Shown here in pieces: positions 35,181 to 47,756 of a stretch of DNA of 64,000 nt. The DNA is from Pratylenchus scribneri. Taxonomy: Eukaryota > Nematoda > Chromadorea > Rhabditida > Pratylenchidae. The translations under genes were made by a program, and so were the position numbers. Within the stretch, counting starts at the first letter, position 1. Each line of letters opens with the position of its first letter. The notes below the pieces were generated by a model, which saw only the letters and a list, made by a program, of their open reading frames with translations, searched no databases and was not told the origin of the DNA. The stretch covers positions 992,001-1,056,000 of the forward strand of contig JAQSEB010000040.1 in assembly GCA_030063045.1 (NCBI GenBank). The letters are read 5' to 3'.

Positions 35181-35399
35181 TGGCCAAATAACCCATCCTT
35201 CTTTTCTCGGCTTTAACACTTTTGGGCAAAATTGAGAACGAAAAAAAATTTGGGGTGGGAATGGGAGTACGAAAAACATATCGATTTTAAAGGGCACGAG
35301 GCTGGCCTAAAAGGCTGTGGGCCAAGAATGAGGAAATGACTCGTCGAAAAACAAAATACGTACTAAAAAATGCTTTTGCGAACTGCTGGCCTTTAATTA

Positions 35400-36240
35400 A
35401 GAAAATTTAATTTCCCCTGCTGGAGCAAATATATTAAAAAAGGAAAAAAAAATGAATCAATGGAAGAGGGGGAAATCGATGGGGGATTTGCTTTGAATAT
35501 GAATTGATTGGGCCAGATTTTTTGTCTAGAATGATTAATAATTGCCCGTTGCCCCAGGAATGATGGGTGTTCAAGTGGGTAAAACAATTTCCCAGACTAA
35601 TTTATTTGTTTTTGTTCCCTCTGCTGTGTTTTGGAATTGGAAAGGAGGCGGTGACATTCAATGACCTTTTATTTTATATTATTCATCTATTTATCGGGCC
35701 AAGCAATTGCCAAAAATTGGAGGAGGGCGGTCTTTAAATATGGCCCTACTTTACGAAGAAAGAATTCCTTCGGGGGCGAATATATTAAAAAGGGAAGAAT
35801 TAATGGAAGAAGGGAAATCGATACTGGGTTTAATAAATAATTGGGCCATATGTTTTAAAGAATGATTAATAATTGCCCCTTGTGAATTGGTTCAAAGGCA
35901 AACAAATTCCTGAATTTACCCTTCTTTAAAGAGTTCAGTTCCATCAAAGGGCGAATTTATTTAGAAAGGGGAAAACTAATGTAATCGGCGGGTAAAATTG
36001 GCGAGGGATGTGTTTTGAAGAACATAAGTCAATGGGCCATATTTTTTGTCTGGAATGAATAATAATTGGCCCGTGAAAGGGAAAACAAATTCCAGACTAA
36101 TTTGTTGTCGAAGTTCTTTAATAAGCTATGGAAGGAAGTAAGACGGAGACTTTCAATGCCTTTTGGCGGCGACATTAAAATAACCTTTTTTTTTGTTATT
36201 TATATATTCATCAGTGGGGGGGGGGGGGGGGGGGGGGCAA
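35400..36240. repeat. Degenerate repeats of a 200-350 bp unit, three copies
   Basis: GCGAATATATTAAAAAGG, AATGGAAGAGGGAAATCGAT, GGGCCATATTTTTTGTCTGG and AATGATTAATAATTGCCC recur starting near 35418, 35778 and 35953. The last copy ends in a poly-G run at about 36215-36237. No coding signal. Confidence 0.65.
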
Positions 36241-36689
36241 GCAAGTAGTCAAAAAAGCAAGAGTATTATTGTTAATTGGATTAAATTCTCAAAACGATTT
36301 TAGATTGCCGAAAAATGGGCTAAAAATGAAGTGAGTAGAAAATAGGGAAAAAAGAAAGTAAATGAATTTGGACTTGTTCGCAGTACTGTATGCTTAGAAC
36401 AAAGCAATTTCCATTTCCCTCCAAAAAAGCGAGGGGGGACTCAAATTATTATTGTTAATGGGATTCAATTCTCAAAGTAAATTTCTGAATAATGTGGAAT
36501 TATGTGCAGTCAGAAGAGTTATTAGAAAAATGGAAAGAAGAGAGGATTTATGCGCGCTACCGTATGCCTTGTGATTTGACTTAAAGAAAATTTCCATTCC
36601 TCAAAATTATATGGAAGAGGATTAATTTTGCTGATTGATGTGAGCTAGAAGGAGAATCAAGTGGATTTTAGGATATTAATTTCCCCCGC

Positions 36690-37320
36690 TGTGAATTGTG
36701 AGTTGTGCAAATTATGGCATCGGTGCTGGAAATACAAATCGAAAATGGTCCCCTACTCTATTGACTGTGAATTTGAAAGCTTTGGTTCTGATTGGAAAAA
36801 AAATGTGAAATGGTCTCCGGGGATGTTGGCTTTGAGCCTAGAAGGAATGGCGATGATTGGAAAAATGAATATGGGCGATGTGGTCCCTCGCTGATGGTTT
36901 TGTGCGCTGGAAGGAAATTATGTAGAGAAAATGTGTGATGGTCCCCGGCTTTTGGCTGTACATTGGAAGGAATGGCGATGATTGGAAAAAATAAAAATGG
37001 AAGATGTTCCCCGGATGTTGGCTTTGAGCCGGAAGCTATGGGGCTTATTGGTTTTCTGATTTGGAAGGAAATTATGCCGGTAATATGGGAGATGTTCCCG
37101 GCTTTGGCTGTGCGACTGGGATGCATGGTTCTGATTGAAAATGTAATAGAGTTGGTCCCGAATGTTGGTTTTGAGTTTGAGCCTAGAATAAATGGCGATG
37201 GTTGGGAAAAAATGGGAAAATGGTCCCCGATTGATGGTTTTGTCTGAGTTGGCCGGAAATTATGTAGGTGAGATCGATCGACTGCGAATAAATATGGGAT
37301 GGTCCCAGGCTGTTTGTTTG
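36690..37320. repeat. Degenerate G-rich tandem repeats
   Basis: Motifs GAATGGCGATGATTGGAAAA, GATGGTCCCCGG, TTGGCTTTGAGCC and GGAAGGAAATTATG recur several times at irregular spacing of roughly 80-130 bp. The frames in this segment translate the repeat and are not considered genes. Confidence 0.6.
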
Positions 37321-38098
37321 GTTGTGCGCCTAGGCCTTCCTTTTCGTTGATTCATCCATTGATTGGCTCATAAAGCCAAAGTTGGCCTTAAAGGGTGGTC
37401 TATAAGTGGCTATTGTTGGCTGCGGATACTCTAAAATCTGAATTGGATTGTTCAATTAAATTGGGGGGGGGCGGAATTTTGGGTACTTGTCGGTTATCTC
37501 TGCCCTCATTTTTCCTCTCAAAATTACCTTAAGTTACTTCCGAAATTGGTCAACCCTAAAATCACCTAAAAATATACAATCAAATAGGAATAAAAAAAAT
37601 AAGGCTCTTAAATTCAAATGAGGGCCCAGAGATAACCGACAAAGTAAACGAATTTGCTTTCGGCGCAAAACCAAAGGCAAAGCAGAGAGAGGAAGGAGAA
37701 AATGGGAAAAGAGAGAGAAATGAATTTTGAGAAAGGAAGGAGGATTAGTGTGCGCAGTGGCGCACAAATGGTTTTATATACTGTAGTCTCGAGATTTGGC
37801 CAATGATTGATATAAGGGTATAAGGGCCATTCACTCATAAAATCCTCACTCAGACAAAAAAGATGCCAAATGGTGAACAAATGTGCCGATTCCCGATTGC
37901 CGACCACCCATTTTCGGCAAAACAAAGAATGAATGGGATAAGGGCGTCGCGAAATTTGGTTTAAACCAATTTGATGAATATCCACCCATAAAAACATCAA
38001 AGTAATGGGCGGATTAACTCGAGAATGTTTCATATTCTTCGGCAGATTTTCTGTATGGACGCGGATTAAGGATTAACCAATTTAAATATAAAGAAAAA

Positions 38099-38502
38099 CA
38101 TACATGGGCAGGGGGGGATCACTTGGACCTTTGCGAAGTGCGAAGTGGGGGGAGGGTCCAAAAAAATTTTTTTGCGAAGTCCCTTTTTTTGTATTTTGCG
38201 CCGCAGGCGAAAATTTTGTCCAAAAATTGCCGCACAACGGCTAAAAATTGACCTCGCAAGGGAAAATTTGGTCAAAAATTGCCGCGCAACGGCTAAAAAT
38301 TGACTTCACAAGGGAAAATTTGGCCAAAATGGCCGCGCAGCGAAAAATTTTGGTCAAAATTGCCTCTGCGACTTCGCACCCCCTACCCCTAACACCCACT
38401 TCGCACCTTCATCACCCCCCACCTGCGAAGTCCCCCCCGGTACCCGCCCCCGATTGCGGCGTGGTGGGGGGGGGGGGGGATGACCCCCCTTGCCCATGTG
38501 TG
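38099..38502. mobile_element. Non-autonomous DNA element with CAYACATGGGCA ends
   Basis: Ends CATACATGGGCAGGGGGG and the complement of CCCCCCTTGCCCATGTGTG form imperfect terminal inverted repeats. Direct AAGAAAAA at 38091-38098 and 38503-38510 fits an 8-bp target duplication, but that sequence is simple. The interior has GCCGCGCAACGGCTAAAAAT and GGCCGCGCAGCGAAAAATTT, shared with the elements at 46805 and 48556. No coding capacity. Confidence 0.65.
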
Positions 38503-38510
38503 AAGAAAAA

Positions 38511-41500
38511 TAGCAATGCCAATGAAATTGGATCGCGAGGGATTTGGACGAACAATTTGATGGATATATGATGGCGGGGTAGGGGCTAGGGGGTCATATT
38601 CTTCTTGAGACACGAACAAACAATTTTTGATGATGGATTACCCAAATTTATAAGGAAAAATGCCAATGAACCATGGGACGTAATCCAATGGGAGAATAAG
38701 GAATAAATTAGAGAATAACCTATTATTTCTGAAAGCGCATTTTATATTGCAATAATTATATAAAGAGAATGAACGCTGATTAGACAATTATTAAGGGAAA
38801 AAACAATTGACACACCCAAAATTAATGGGCATCAAAAGGTATTATTTCACTGGGAATGAATGTATCTTTTTTGGAAAGAATGCCCAATTTATTTTGCCAA
38901 TTTTGAAAACGCTAATTAAAAAATGTTTATAAAGATAATTATGCGAATAATGTGGAAAATGGATAGGGGGAGAACGGAGAACAATGGAATATTTAATATT
39001 TAATTACCCAGTGCATGCACTCAAGGCAAGGCCAACCCCTAATTAAACTAATCTATTGTTTGGCGGATTAAATAAGCCAGACAGACGCATTCCCGGTGCT
39101 ATTTCGAAACATTTTTGGGCGGAATGAACAACTGGTTGGGGATGGGGAGCCGGGAGCTCACGAACCAGCTGGATGCATGGAAATGGATGAGGAAAGGGAA
39201 CGAAGGGAAATTGGCTCTGTGAGCCAACAACCCCGACGGGCTGTTTGCAAAAATGGAAGGAGAACGGAGAAGTGTGGCTCACGGCCAACGAAAAGGATGA
39301 ACAAAATTGTTGGGCGGAGGAAGGGTGGAGGGAGAACGGCGAAGTGTGGCTCACGGCCAACGAAAAGGAGGGCCAAAATTGTTGGGAGCGGAGGAAGGGG
39401 AAGGGTCCGCAAAACAGTAAAAAAGGGAATGAGGGGCGAGGTCGAAGGAAGATGAATGTTTCCCTTCCATCTATTTTTAGCCCATTTTTGGGCATCGCGT
39501 GCACCGTGCACGTGAATTGGTAATGGAAATGAGGGATGACTTTTGGGAAGAAAATGTTGAAAAAGTGGGATTTAAAAGCGTGACGGTTAAGGAAAAAGGC
39601 AAAGAGGAATTCGCCCTCATCCAAACATTGCCGTCCCCGTTGGGAATATAGCTCCAGCAGCGGCCGGCGGCGGCGGATGGATGAAATAAGAAAAGAGAAA
39701 AGAAATGGAAGGAACAACTGCTGAAGGCTGCTGTTGGGGAGGATGGCTGCTTTATATTGCCTTGAGGGAGAATTGTGGAAGGGCCTGTTTGGCGCAAATG
39801 GTAAGGAGATGGAACACATATATGGAAGGACGAGTTCGAGGCAAGCCATAGGCAAATATTAAAGCTGCGAACATTTGCTGGATAAAAGCAATTTAAAAGT
39901 TGCCGCGCCAAAGGAAAAGTGGATAAAGCGGATATAAAATGGATAAAGCGGATAAATTAGTAAAATTCAAAGGAAAGTGGATAAAAATTGAAGAAGATGA
40001 GGAGGGAGAATTGGCCAATTGGGGATTGATAAATGGTTTTGCCTCGAAAATTGAAATTGAAAGTCGGTGAAATGTAAAACTTTGTGGAAATGGATGGATT
40101 AAGTTTAATGAAATTGGGCAAAACAAAAATTGTAAACTTGCCAGCCAAAAGTTTCAAAGTAGAAGACATTGATAAATCGAATCAACCCGACAATTGGGGA
40201 AATGCCCAAGTCCAAGGAAATGGGGAAAAGGAAAGGAATGGGGATGAATCTTGGAGGAATTGGAAAATGGAAACGCGAAAATGTGGATGGAAATGGAAGG
40301 AAATGTTGAAAATGGAAATGTGGATGGAATATTCTGGGACGGAATTGGGAATGGAAATGTTTGGATTGAATTGGGAGGAAGGACGGAATCGGAGGAATTG
40401 GGAGGATTGTTGTGTAGGTGGGGGTAGGGAGAAATGGCCGTCCTGGCCGATATTCCGTCCCTTATATAGGGGCTCAAAAGGGGCGTGGCCCCACAACCCA
40501 GACAGAAAAATTCTATCGTAGGAAAATAGAAGGCAGACGAAGGAATTCGCTTCAAAAATAAGAAGGCAAGATTGGTTGAATGGAATGGTCCTTTCGGAGG
40601 GAAGACGGAAGTGCCTCAAGGGAAGAGGAATATGGCTTAAAACAGGAAATAAAAGTGATGACTCATCCAATGAGCTTCTTGCACAGATGAGAGGGAAAGG
40701 GAATGCTAATGGAATGGTCAAATTCCAGAGGAGAAAATATGCATTTTTGGGTGAATCAATGGAAGATGATGGGAATGATAGGGCGCTTTTGAGGGGAAGA
40801 ATTTGATGAATGTGAATGAAATTGAAGAATTTAAATTGTGAAATTCTACCGGTAATATTCGGTAGAACCAGTTTTACCAGTAGAACCGGTTGAGCCGGTA
40901 GAATCGGTTGAATAATGGAAGGGATAAGGTAGCCATAAATCTTGATATCTAAAATATATTGAAATGACATTTTTGGGAAATAGGGAAACTGAAACTTAAT
41001 TAAGAAGAACAAAAACAAAGGAGAAGAAGCAAATGACTTCATTAAATGCGCTTTTGTGGCCAGAGGGAAAGGAAAAAGAATATTTTACAATATTAATAGA
41101 GAGTAAAGAGGAAGAGAATGATGATGTCGTTTTTGAAGAAGGGATATGATGAATTTCGGCTGAAATAGAAGAATTTATAATAGTGAAATACCGGTAAAAC
41201 CAGTTGAACGGGAGTTGAATAATGAAATTGAGACATAAATCTTGGAAAATTCAATGTTGATGGGCCAAATGTGCCTAATTTCAAATGGCATTTTTAGGGA
41301 ATATGGAGGAATGGCTTAATTGGCTTAATTAGATGAGCAAAGGAGAAGAAGCAGATGTTGCCGGAGGGAAATTAAAAAATGATGAAGGGATGATGGCATT
41401 TTTGCATTTTTGCAGGGTAGAATGTGATTAATGTGAGCTCTGAAATGAAACAGAACAATTTTTAAAATAGTAAAATTCTTTGGGTGAAATTTGATAGAAT

Positions 41501-42140
41501 CGTTAAAATAGATTCCAGAAATTGGATGAGTCAAATTTTCCTTGTCGAAGGCGGAATAGAAGTCTAGCAGAGGTTTTACTAAACACATTTATATATTAAA
41601 TTGAATCATCTTGAGTCAAAATAAATAATGTTCTCCAGCATTAATGCCTATGCTGGAAGCATTAATATCTCCGGCATTAATGCCTGAGACATCATTGTTT
41701 ACATTTACTATTCCCAACCATTAAATGAATAAAATGATTAATCAATTTTGCTTTCCGAAAGCAAACTATTGTTTAAAAATATTTTTGTAGACACAAGGAA
41801 AAATATTTTAATAAAGAAAAGAAATGAGAATAAAATTAAATATATTCCAATTAAAAACAATTTTATAAATCTACCAATAGATTGAATGAGAATGACGAAA
41901 TTGGAATGAGATCCAAAAATTAAATGAGAATAAAATTAAATATATTCTAATTAAAAACAACTTTATAAATCTAATAAACAAAAAACCGAGCTCTTAGGCA
42001 CAAAAAGATTGAGGAAATTTGGGACATTACTGTATTTTAGGGAGTTTTAGGATTGGTTTGGATTGAATTAAAAATAAATAAAATTGAAGGGCGATTGGCC
42101 TCCTTTAATGGCCAAAAAATTGATGGAAAAAAATGAATGA
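38511..42140. other. Gene-poor stretch
   Basis: No gene is supported. An 81-bp direct duplication (GAGAACGG-GAAGTGTGGCTC, ACGGCCAACGAAAAGGA) lies at about 39258-39385, and purine-rich GGAAATG repeats at 40200-40400. Several long frames on both strands in 39.0-40.5 kb have repeat-like composition and no recognisable domain. A CCGGTAGAA / GGTTGAACCGG motif cluster occurs at 40845-40915. Confidence 0.5.
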
Positions 42141-42147
42141 AGCCATC

Positions 42148-42352
42148 CAAAATTAAATATTCAAAATTTAATGGCCGAAAAAGCTTTTAAAATTCTAATA
42201 GGAAAAATATTTTAAAATAAAATTAAATATTCAAAATTTAATGGCCGAAAAAGCTTTTAAAGTTCTAAAATAGAAATTTTTAAAATAAAATTAAATATTC
42301 AAAATTTAATGACCGAAAAAGCTTTTAAAGTTCTAAAATAGAAATTTTTAAA
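42148..42352. repeat. 68-bp tandem repeat, three copies
   Basis: TTAAATATTCAAAATTTAAT, GGCCGAAAAAGCTTTTAAA and GTTCTAAAATAGAAATTTTT recur three times in tandem. Confidence 0.85.
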
Positions 42353-43399
42353 ATAATAACAACCAGCGGGGCAAGCCGCTGGTTCTTAAGGGATTCCGGA
42401 AGGAATACGTGGGAGGGTATAAAGAAAGCGCTATCGTGGCACAACGCACAAATGATAGTTGGGAAGTGATCAAGATGGAAATTAAAAATATAAAATATGT
42501 ACAATAGATAAACATAAATACGGTGTATTTATATTTATAGAGGACATTCATATTTGAAAGTAGACTGTAGAATGTAGATTGATAAAATTAAGGCTGGTAA
42601 AAATTATTATAGACATGAAAGTAGTTTATAAATTAGATGAATAAAATACAAAAATGAAATGCTAATTTGATAAAATCTGAAAAGAATGTGGTATGATTAA
42701 ATGAAATGGCGACTTAATTTCACTACCATACTTGGTTTTGGTTGGCATCAATCTCAACAGCATTTATGGGACATATCAAAAAACAATTGTGTGAAATGGC
42801 GATATTTGGGTACTGTATAATAAGCATAAATGAGATTAGTCTTGATTCATGAGTGAAGTAAAATTGTACAAAAATTCGAAGGACATTATATCATATTCAC
42901 GATTATGAGAATTAGAATTACACATCTTTTTCTGTCTTCTTCCATTTATCTCCCCCATCATTTCATGTATTCCATGGCATTACTGTATTCTTATTTTCTT
43001 GGTATTCACAAAATGTCTCCAATATTCCCTTCTATATTTTGTCACCACAACCACAAACCATGATGTCCACTATATATATTTCCAGTTCCAATTTTCCCTA
43101 TGGCATATTTGAATTTTACCATAGTAATTTTTGCACCATGTCCTCCTCATTTGAGCTTTCCCAATTTTAACCAAAAAGCCTTTATTAGGCATTTTCAATA
43201 GACCAAATTTTTTCAATTAGGCTACCATCGGTAAAGCCTCGATTTATGCCCAATTTGTTAACCCAATGCCATAGCCCGAATTCCATATTCAATCCTAGGT
43301 GACTAGCCTAATGTAATCCAATAAAACCTTTAGGCATCGAATTTAATCTAGCTTTAATTGAATTAATTAAACCGAATGAATGGCGATAGTTTGCACGGT

Positions 43400-44960
43400 G
43401 TTAAGTTTAGTGACGGCAAGTTGGGCGGAGGCAGTCAACTATACGAAAAGTTGATCGGCAACAAATTGTTCTGCACAAGTTGATCGGTGAGAAGGGGTAG
43501 ATCGCAGATGTAACGGTTGATTTGTTGGCCGATGAGAAGGGTAATAGCTGGTCTGGATGATAAATTGGGAAGAGGCAAGTCAGCAGCAGTGTTTTCATGA
43601 TACCAAAATTTTCAAAATGATATGATAGTGATATGATAGTCAAAATGGTATCATTCAAAATGATATGATATGATAATGATAGTGGCAATTATCACTATCA
43701 TATCACTATCATATCATTATCATATCATTTTAGCATTATCATTATCATATCATTTTTCTATCATTATCATTTTGAAAAAACCGAAAAAAAAGACCAACAT
43801 TTCAAAAAAAATTTCTTTCCAAGTTAATAAATTTTTTTCTTTGGTTAGTTAAATAAGTTTAATGGGATTTCATTTTTAAGTATAGCTTTAAATTTTGAAT
43901 TTTTTAAAATCAATTCAGAGAATAGTATATGAAAAATTCAATATATATTTAAGAGAGGTACATAAGAAAAAGTTATGATTGCTAAAAATGGCAATAAAGG
44001 GTCCAGGAATAATAATTTATTTAAAAATTGTCCAAAATCTATAAAGAGTTCTTTGAAAAATATACAAAATTTTCAAAAATTCTTTGAAAAATGGACAAAA
44101 TTTTTAAAAATTCTTTGAAAAATGGACAAAATTTTTAAAAATTCTTTGAAAAATGGACAAAATTTTCAAAAATCTTGGAAAAATACCTTGATTTCAACTA
44201 TCATGATACTATCATGATAGTATCACTTTTTATGATAGTAAATTTCTAAAAATGATATGATACTGATATGATAGTCAAACTGTTATCATATCACTATCAT
44301 ATCATTATCATATCACTATCATATCATTATCATATCATTTTAGCACTATCATGAAAACACTGGTCAGCAGGCTCTATTTTGGTCTGTGGCAGCAAATTGA
44401 TTGGCGAAAATTTGGTCGAAGACAGCTGATCCGGAAACCATATGTTGAACAATGACAACTTTGTTAGCAGCAAAATGGATGGTGTGAAAATTTAGCTGGA
44501 GGCATTAGCCCGAAGTTGATAAATTGAGAAAGCCAATTGGGCCGAGACTGTCTGCCGGAGATAATTTGGAAGCAACGGCAAGATGGGTGTGGCAATTATG
44601 TCGGTAACATATTGAATGTTTGAGGCAAGCAAGTTGGTCGGCAAAGAGTTTAACGGATGCAGTTGACTGGCGAAGGCCGTTAGCAAGTTGGAATACGAAA
44701 AGTAGGACGATGGCAAAGTGGTTGGCGTTAAGTTGGAGATATGTACTTGACAGGTGACAAGTTTAGTTGGTGATGTGGGCCGAAACGGCAAATTGGTTGA
44801 TGCGATGTTGGGGGCTGGGGAAGTTGCATATGAGACAAGACAATTTGGCCAACGATCAGCAGGTTGGGCAATGTTAACTTATGCTGTTTCGCCTTCTGTC
44901 TGTCCCAATTTATGTTTTTAAAGTGCCATTCCTCAATAAATTGTATCAAGAAAAACAAAT
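43400..44960. repeat. Degenerate GCAAGTTGGTCGGCA-type repeats, split by a transposon
   Basis: Outside the element at 43587-44362 this region has recurring AAGTTGATCGGCAA / CAAGTTGGTCGGCAA / GACTGGCGAAGG motifs at short irregular spacing. No stable frame is kept. It may be an old minisatellite; no gene is called. Confidence 0.45.
43587..44362. mobile_element. hAT-type non-autonomous element, 776 bp
   Basis: Terminal inverted repeats CAGTGTTTTCATGATA and TATCATGAAAACACTG, flanked on both sides by a perfect 8-bp target duplication GTCAGCAG (43579-43586 and 44363-44370). The subterminal parts are arrays of ATCATATCA / TGATATGAT units in opposite orientation. The centre has a tandem repeat of AAATTCTTTGAAAAATGGAC (about 31 bp, 4 copies near 44050-44180). 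No transposase. Confidence 0.92.
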
Positions 44961-45859
44961 TATAGAATAAACCGTTTTAATATGGTGAGCATTAAGTTGG
45001 GAGTTGGGACGTGAAATTTGCATTTGAAATATGTCAGGCCAGACGAAAACTGTTGGCCATAGTTACTTTGCGCTATTCCGTCATCTGCCTATACGTATTA
45101 TCTATGTTTTAGTATGAAATTCATCAATAAATTATTGTTTCATCAATAACAAATTATTGAATAAACCGTAATTTTTACATGCTCCATCTTTAATGGCCAG
45201 AATAAGGCAAACGAATCTTTGCGAGTACTGCCATTATGACAAATTTGTCTTGGCTCTTGGCGTCATCAGCCTTTAAGCACTATGCGCTCCTGGCGATCTT
45301 TTCAACAAAATGAAATGAATTTTGTAACAAGATTTTATGATTTTTATCGTTTTTAATGTTTGTGAATTGATCCAGACAACAATGGCAAACAAATTTCAGT
45401 GATTTTTCCAACAAAATATTTTGGGCATCAATCGCCAACCAACAACATGATCTCCGAATTTATTAAGAAAATTTATTAATGAAAGCATGAAAATGTTCAA
45501 ATGAAGATAGGAAAATGCTTTTGCTTTTTGAGTGGGGAACAACAAAGCATTTTTGGCGCCATTAATTTCTGCATTTCTCTCGCCCACTCTCCACTTTTTC
45601 TATAATATTCATCAAATTTTCTTTCCCTCCCATTGACAAAAGGGATATTGAATAGATTATATTTAAATTTTGATATTCAGGCAAAGTGTATTATAGACAA
45701 AAAAATCACAAAAAATAAGGAGAGTTAATGGAATTTTGAGAGAACATGTAGTAAAATGAGAAAAGATTTTGTCGACAAAACACAAAACAAGATCAAGAGA
45801 TTCTTTTGTCGACAAAATCGGTTTTTTATCGACAATAACTTTTTTGTGTTTAAACTTAA

Positions 45860-46070
45860 ACGTTAAACCTTATACTTCGAAAGAGCTCATCGAGTCGAGA
45901 CGCATCAATTGCCCTATAGATTGTGAAGATTTAAACCAAAACCAAAAAAGTTGTAAACCAAAAACAGGATATGGTTTAAACGGTTTAATATCTTGAATTT
46001 TGCCCAAACCATGGCAAATTATACCTCAATCGATGCAACTTGACGAACTTTATAAAATGGTTATAAGGTT
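45860..46070. mobile_element. Probable fold-back element
   Basis: AAACCTTATACTTCG at the left and TATAAGGTTTGGG at the right form weak inverted ends; the interior has ATCGAGTCGAGACGCATCAA and a mirrored CAATCGATGCAACTTGACGA. AACCAAAAAC / GGTTTAAACGGTTT motifs resemble the element near 34590-34785. Confidence 0.4.
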
Positions 46071-46295
46071 TGGGGGTATAGGATTATTCACTGAAAAGTT
46101 ATAAACAAAAAACCAATCTCTCGGCAAAAAATGTATTTTCTTGACATGACAAGCAATTGATGCTAAATCGCAATGCGATCAATAAAAAAGATCGATAAAT
46201 CTCACATTACAGAAAATTCGGCAATCGTGTTTTATTCAATTCATACTGCGGAACAATCAAATTTTATGACATGAATGCTGATGGTGATGGTAATG

Positions 46296-46479
46296 GATGG
46301 TTTTTATCAAATGTCTCATCGACCTCTAATAAATCAGGGGCCAGTTTTAGACCCATAAACATGATACCAATCGATGCGTCTCGATTGAGACCTACAAAAT
46401 TAGCATAAGGTTTGTAGTAGGTCTAAAAACGGTCCCTGATTTATTAAAAGTCGATGAGATATTTGATCCAAAAACCATC
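46296..46479. mobile_element. Fold-back MITE, 184 bp
   Basis: GATGGTTTTTATCAAATGTC, TCATCGACCTCTAATAAATC and AGGGGCCAGTTTTAGACC on the left are mirrored by GGTCTAAAAACGGTCCCTGA, TTTATTAAAAGTCGATGAGA and ATTTGATCCAAAAACCATC on the right. The centre carries GATGCGTCTCGATTGAGACC. Confidence 0.85.
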
Positions 46480-46804
46480 AAAAATAAAAAATCATCAATT
46501 TTGATGGTTTTTTCTATTTCTGCACGTGCACCGCGCACCCACCCTGCTGGTTTTATTTTTAGATATAATAGTTTTTTGATGAATGAGAGAAATGTGAATG
46601 TGATTGATTTGTTATTGAATGAGTTATGTGTTATGCCAATAGATTAATGTAAAACAAAAATCAATAAATCAACATTTAAAGACCAACAAATTATCTGCAA
46701 AATAGGAACGCGCATAACTTCCCCTTTTTAATTCATGCATATTTTTCTACGATTAATAAATAATCAAACAAATTCAACAATTCTTTTATTTAGCATAAAC
46801 CAAG

Positions 46805-47444
46805 CAGGGGTGCCATCTCCAAAAGTCAAAACCCCGGCATTCGGGTCTAAAAACCCGGCAAAACTCCGGCAAAAATTTTCAAAACCCCGGTAAAAACCCG
46901 GCATCTTTTAAAACGTGTTAAAATGCAATTTAGTAAAAGCTTGTAAAAATTTTCTACTTCAGATTTATATTTTTAATTGACTTTTTGAGCATATTTTTAA
47001 TTGACTTTTTGAGCATGTGCGTTATGAAATAAAGATATCATAAGCTTTAAAAATCGGTCTGCCGTCAAAAAGTTTAGCCAGAAAAAGCCGCGAAGGAAGG
47101 AAAAAAATTAGCTAAAAATGGCCCTGATAGGTAGAAAAAGTAGCTAAAAAAGCCCTGATAGGGAGAAAAAATAGCTAAAAATGGGCCCTGATTGGAAGAA
47201 AAATTAGCTAAAAATGGCCGCGCAGCGAAAAATTAGACCCAAAAATGGCCGCGCAGCGAAAAATTAGACCCAAAAATGGCCGCGCAGCGAAAAATTTAGC
47301 TAAAAATTTAAAAACATGGCAAAACCCGGCAAAATATGAAAAACCCGGCAAAAAACCCGGCACTTTCAAAACCCCGGCAAAACCCCGGCCGGGACATCAA
47401 AAACCCGGGAAATGCCGGGTTTCCCCGGTATTATGGCAGCCCTG
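46805..47444. mobile_element. hAT-type non-autonomous element, 640 bp
   Basis: Begins CAGGGGTGCCAT and ends ATGGCAGCCCTG (one mismatch between inverted ends), flanked by the perfect 8-bp duplication AAACCAAG at 46797-46804 and 47445-47452. Subterminal parts are full of AACCCCGGCAAAA / AAACCCGGCAA repeats. The interior holds four copies of AAAAATGGCCGCGCAGCGAA. No transposase is encoded. The ends resemble the CAGGGCTGCCA termini known from hAT elements. Confidence 0.93.
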
Positions 47445-47756
47445 AAACCAAGCCAAGTAATTAAACCACCAACTCCAATAACTGCTGCAATTCTTCAACC
47501 AATCTGTGAATATTAATTTATTTGTGACTTGTTGACAATTTTTTTTGTTATTCTTCAACGAGCTTGAACAGTCCCACTCAAACAGAATTAAATGGGACGT
47601 GAACGCATTGGACAGGTTTCTTTTATTAGCTTTTATAAAAGTACTAAAATCTTAAATCACTGATTTAATGGTGGTTTTTTACCAATTTGATTAGAAAATT
47701 CAGCGATAATAAATCTCCAATGATCAAAAAGTCAAATTTTTAATCATTTTCTGCAG

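Noticed and set aside
36661..37247. Frames of 77-122 codons with repeated residues.
   Set aside because: They follow degenerate tandem repeats and break at every unit.
40440..40500. TATATAGGGGCTC with GC-rich flanks, a possible promoter.
   Set aside because: No gene or transcript-like feature can be assigned downstream on either strand.
39043..41042. Long frames (up to 286 codons) on the minus strand and shorter ones on the plus strand.
   Set aside because: Purine/pyrimidine-skewed repetitive DNA produces open frames on several strands at once; no splice pattern or recognisable motif.
44492..44958. Frames of 76-99 codons on the minus strand.
   Set aside because: They sit in drifted GCAAGTTGG-type repeats with no coding character.
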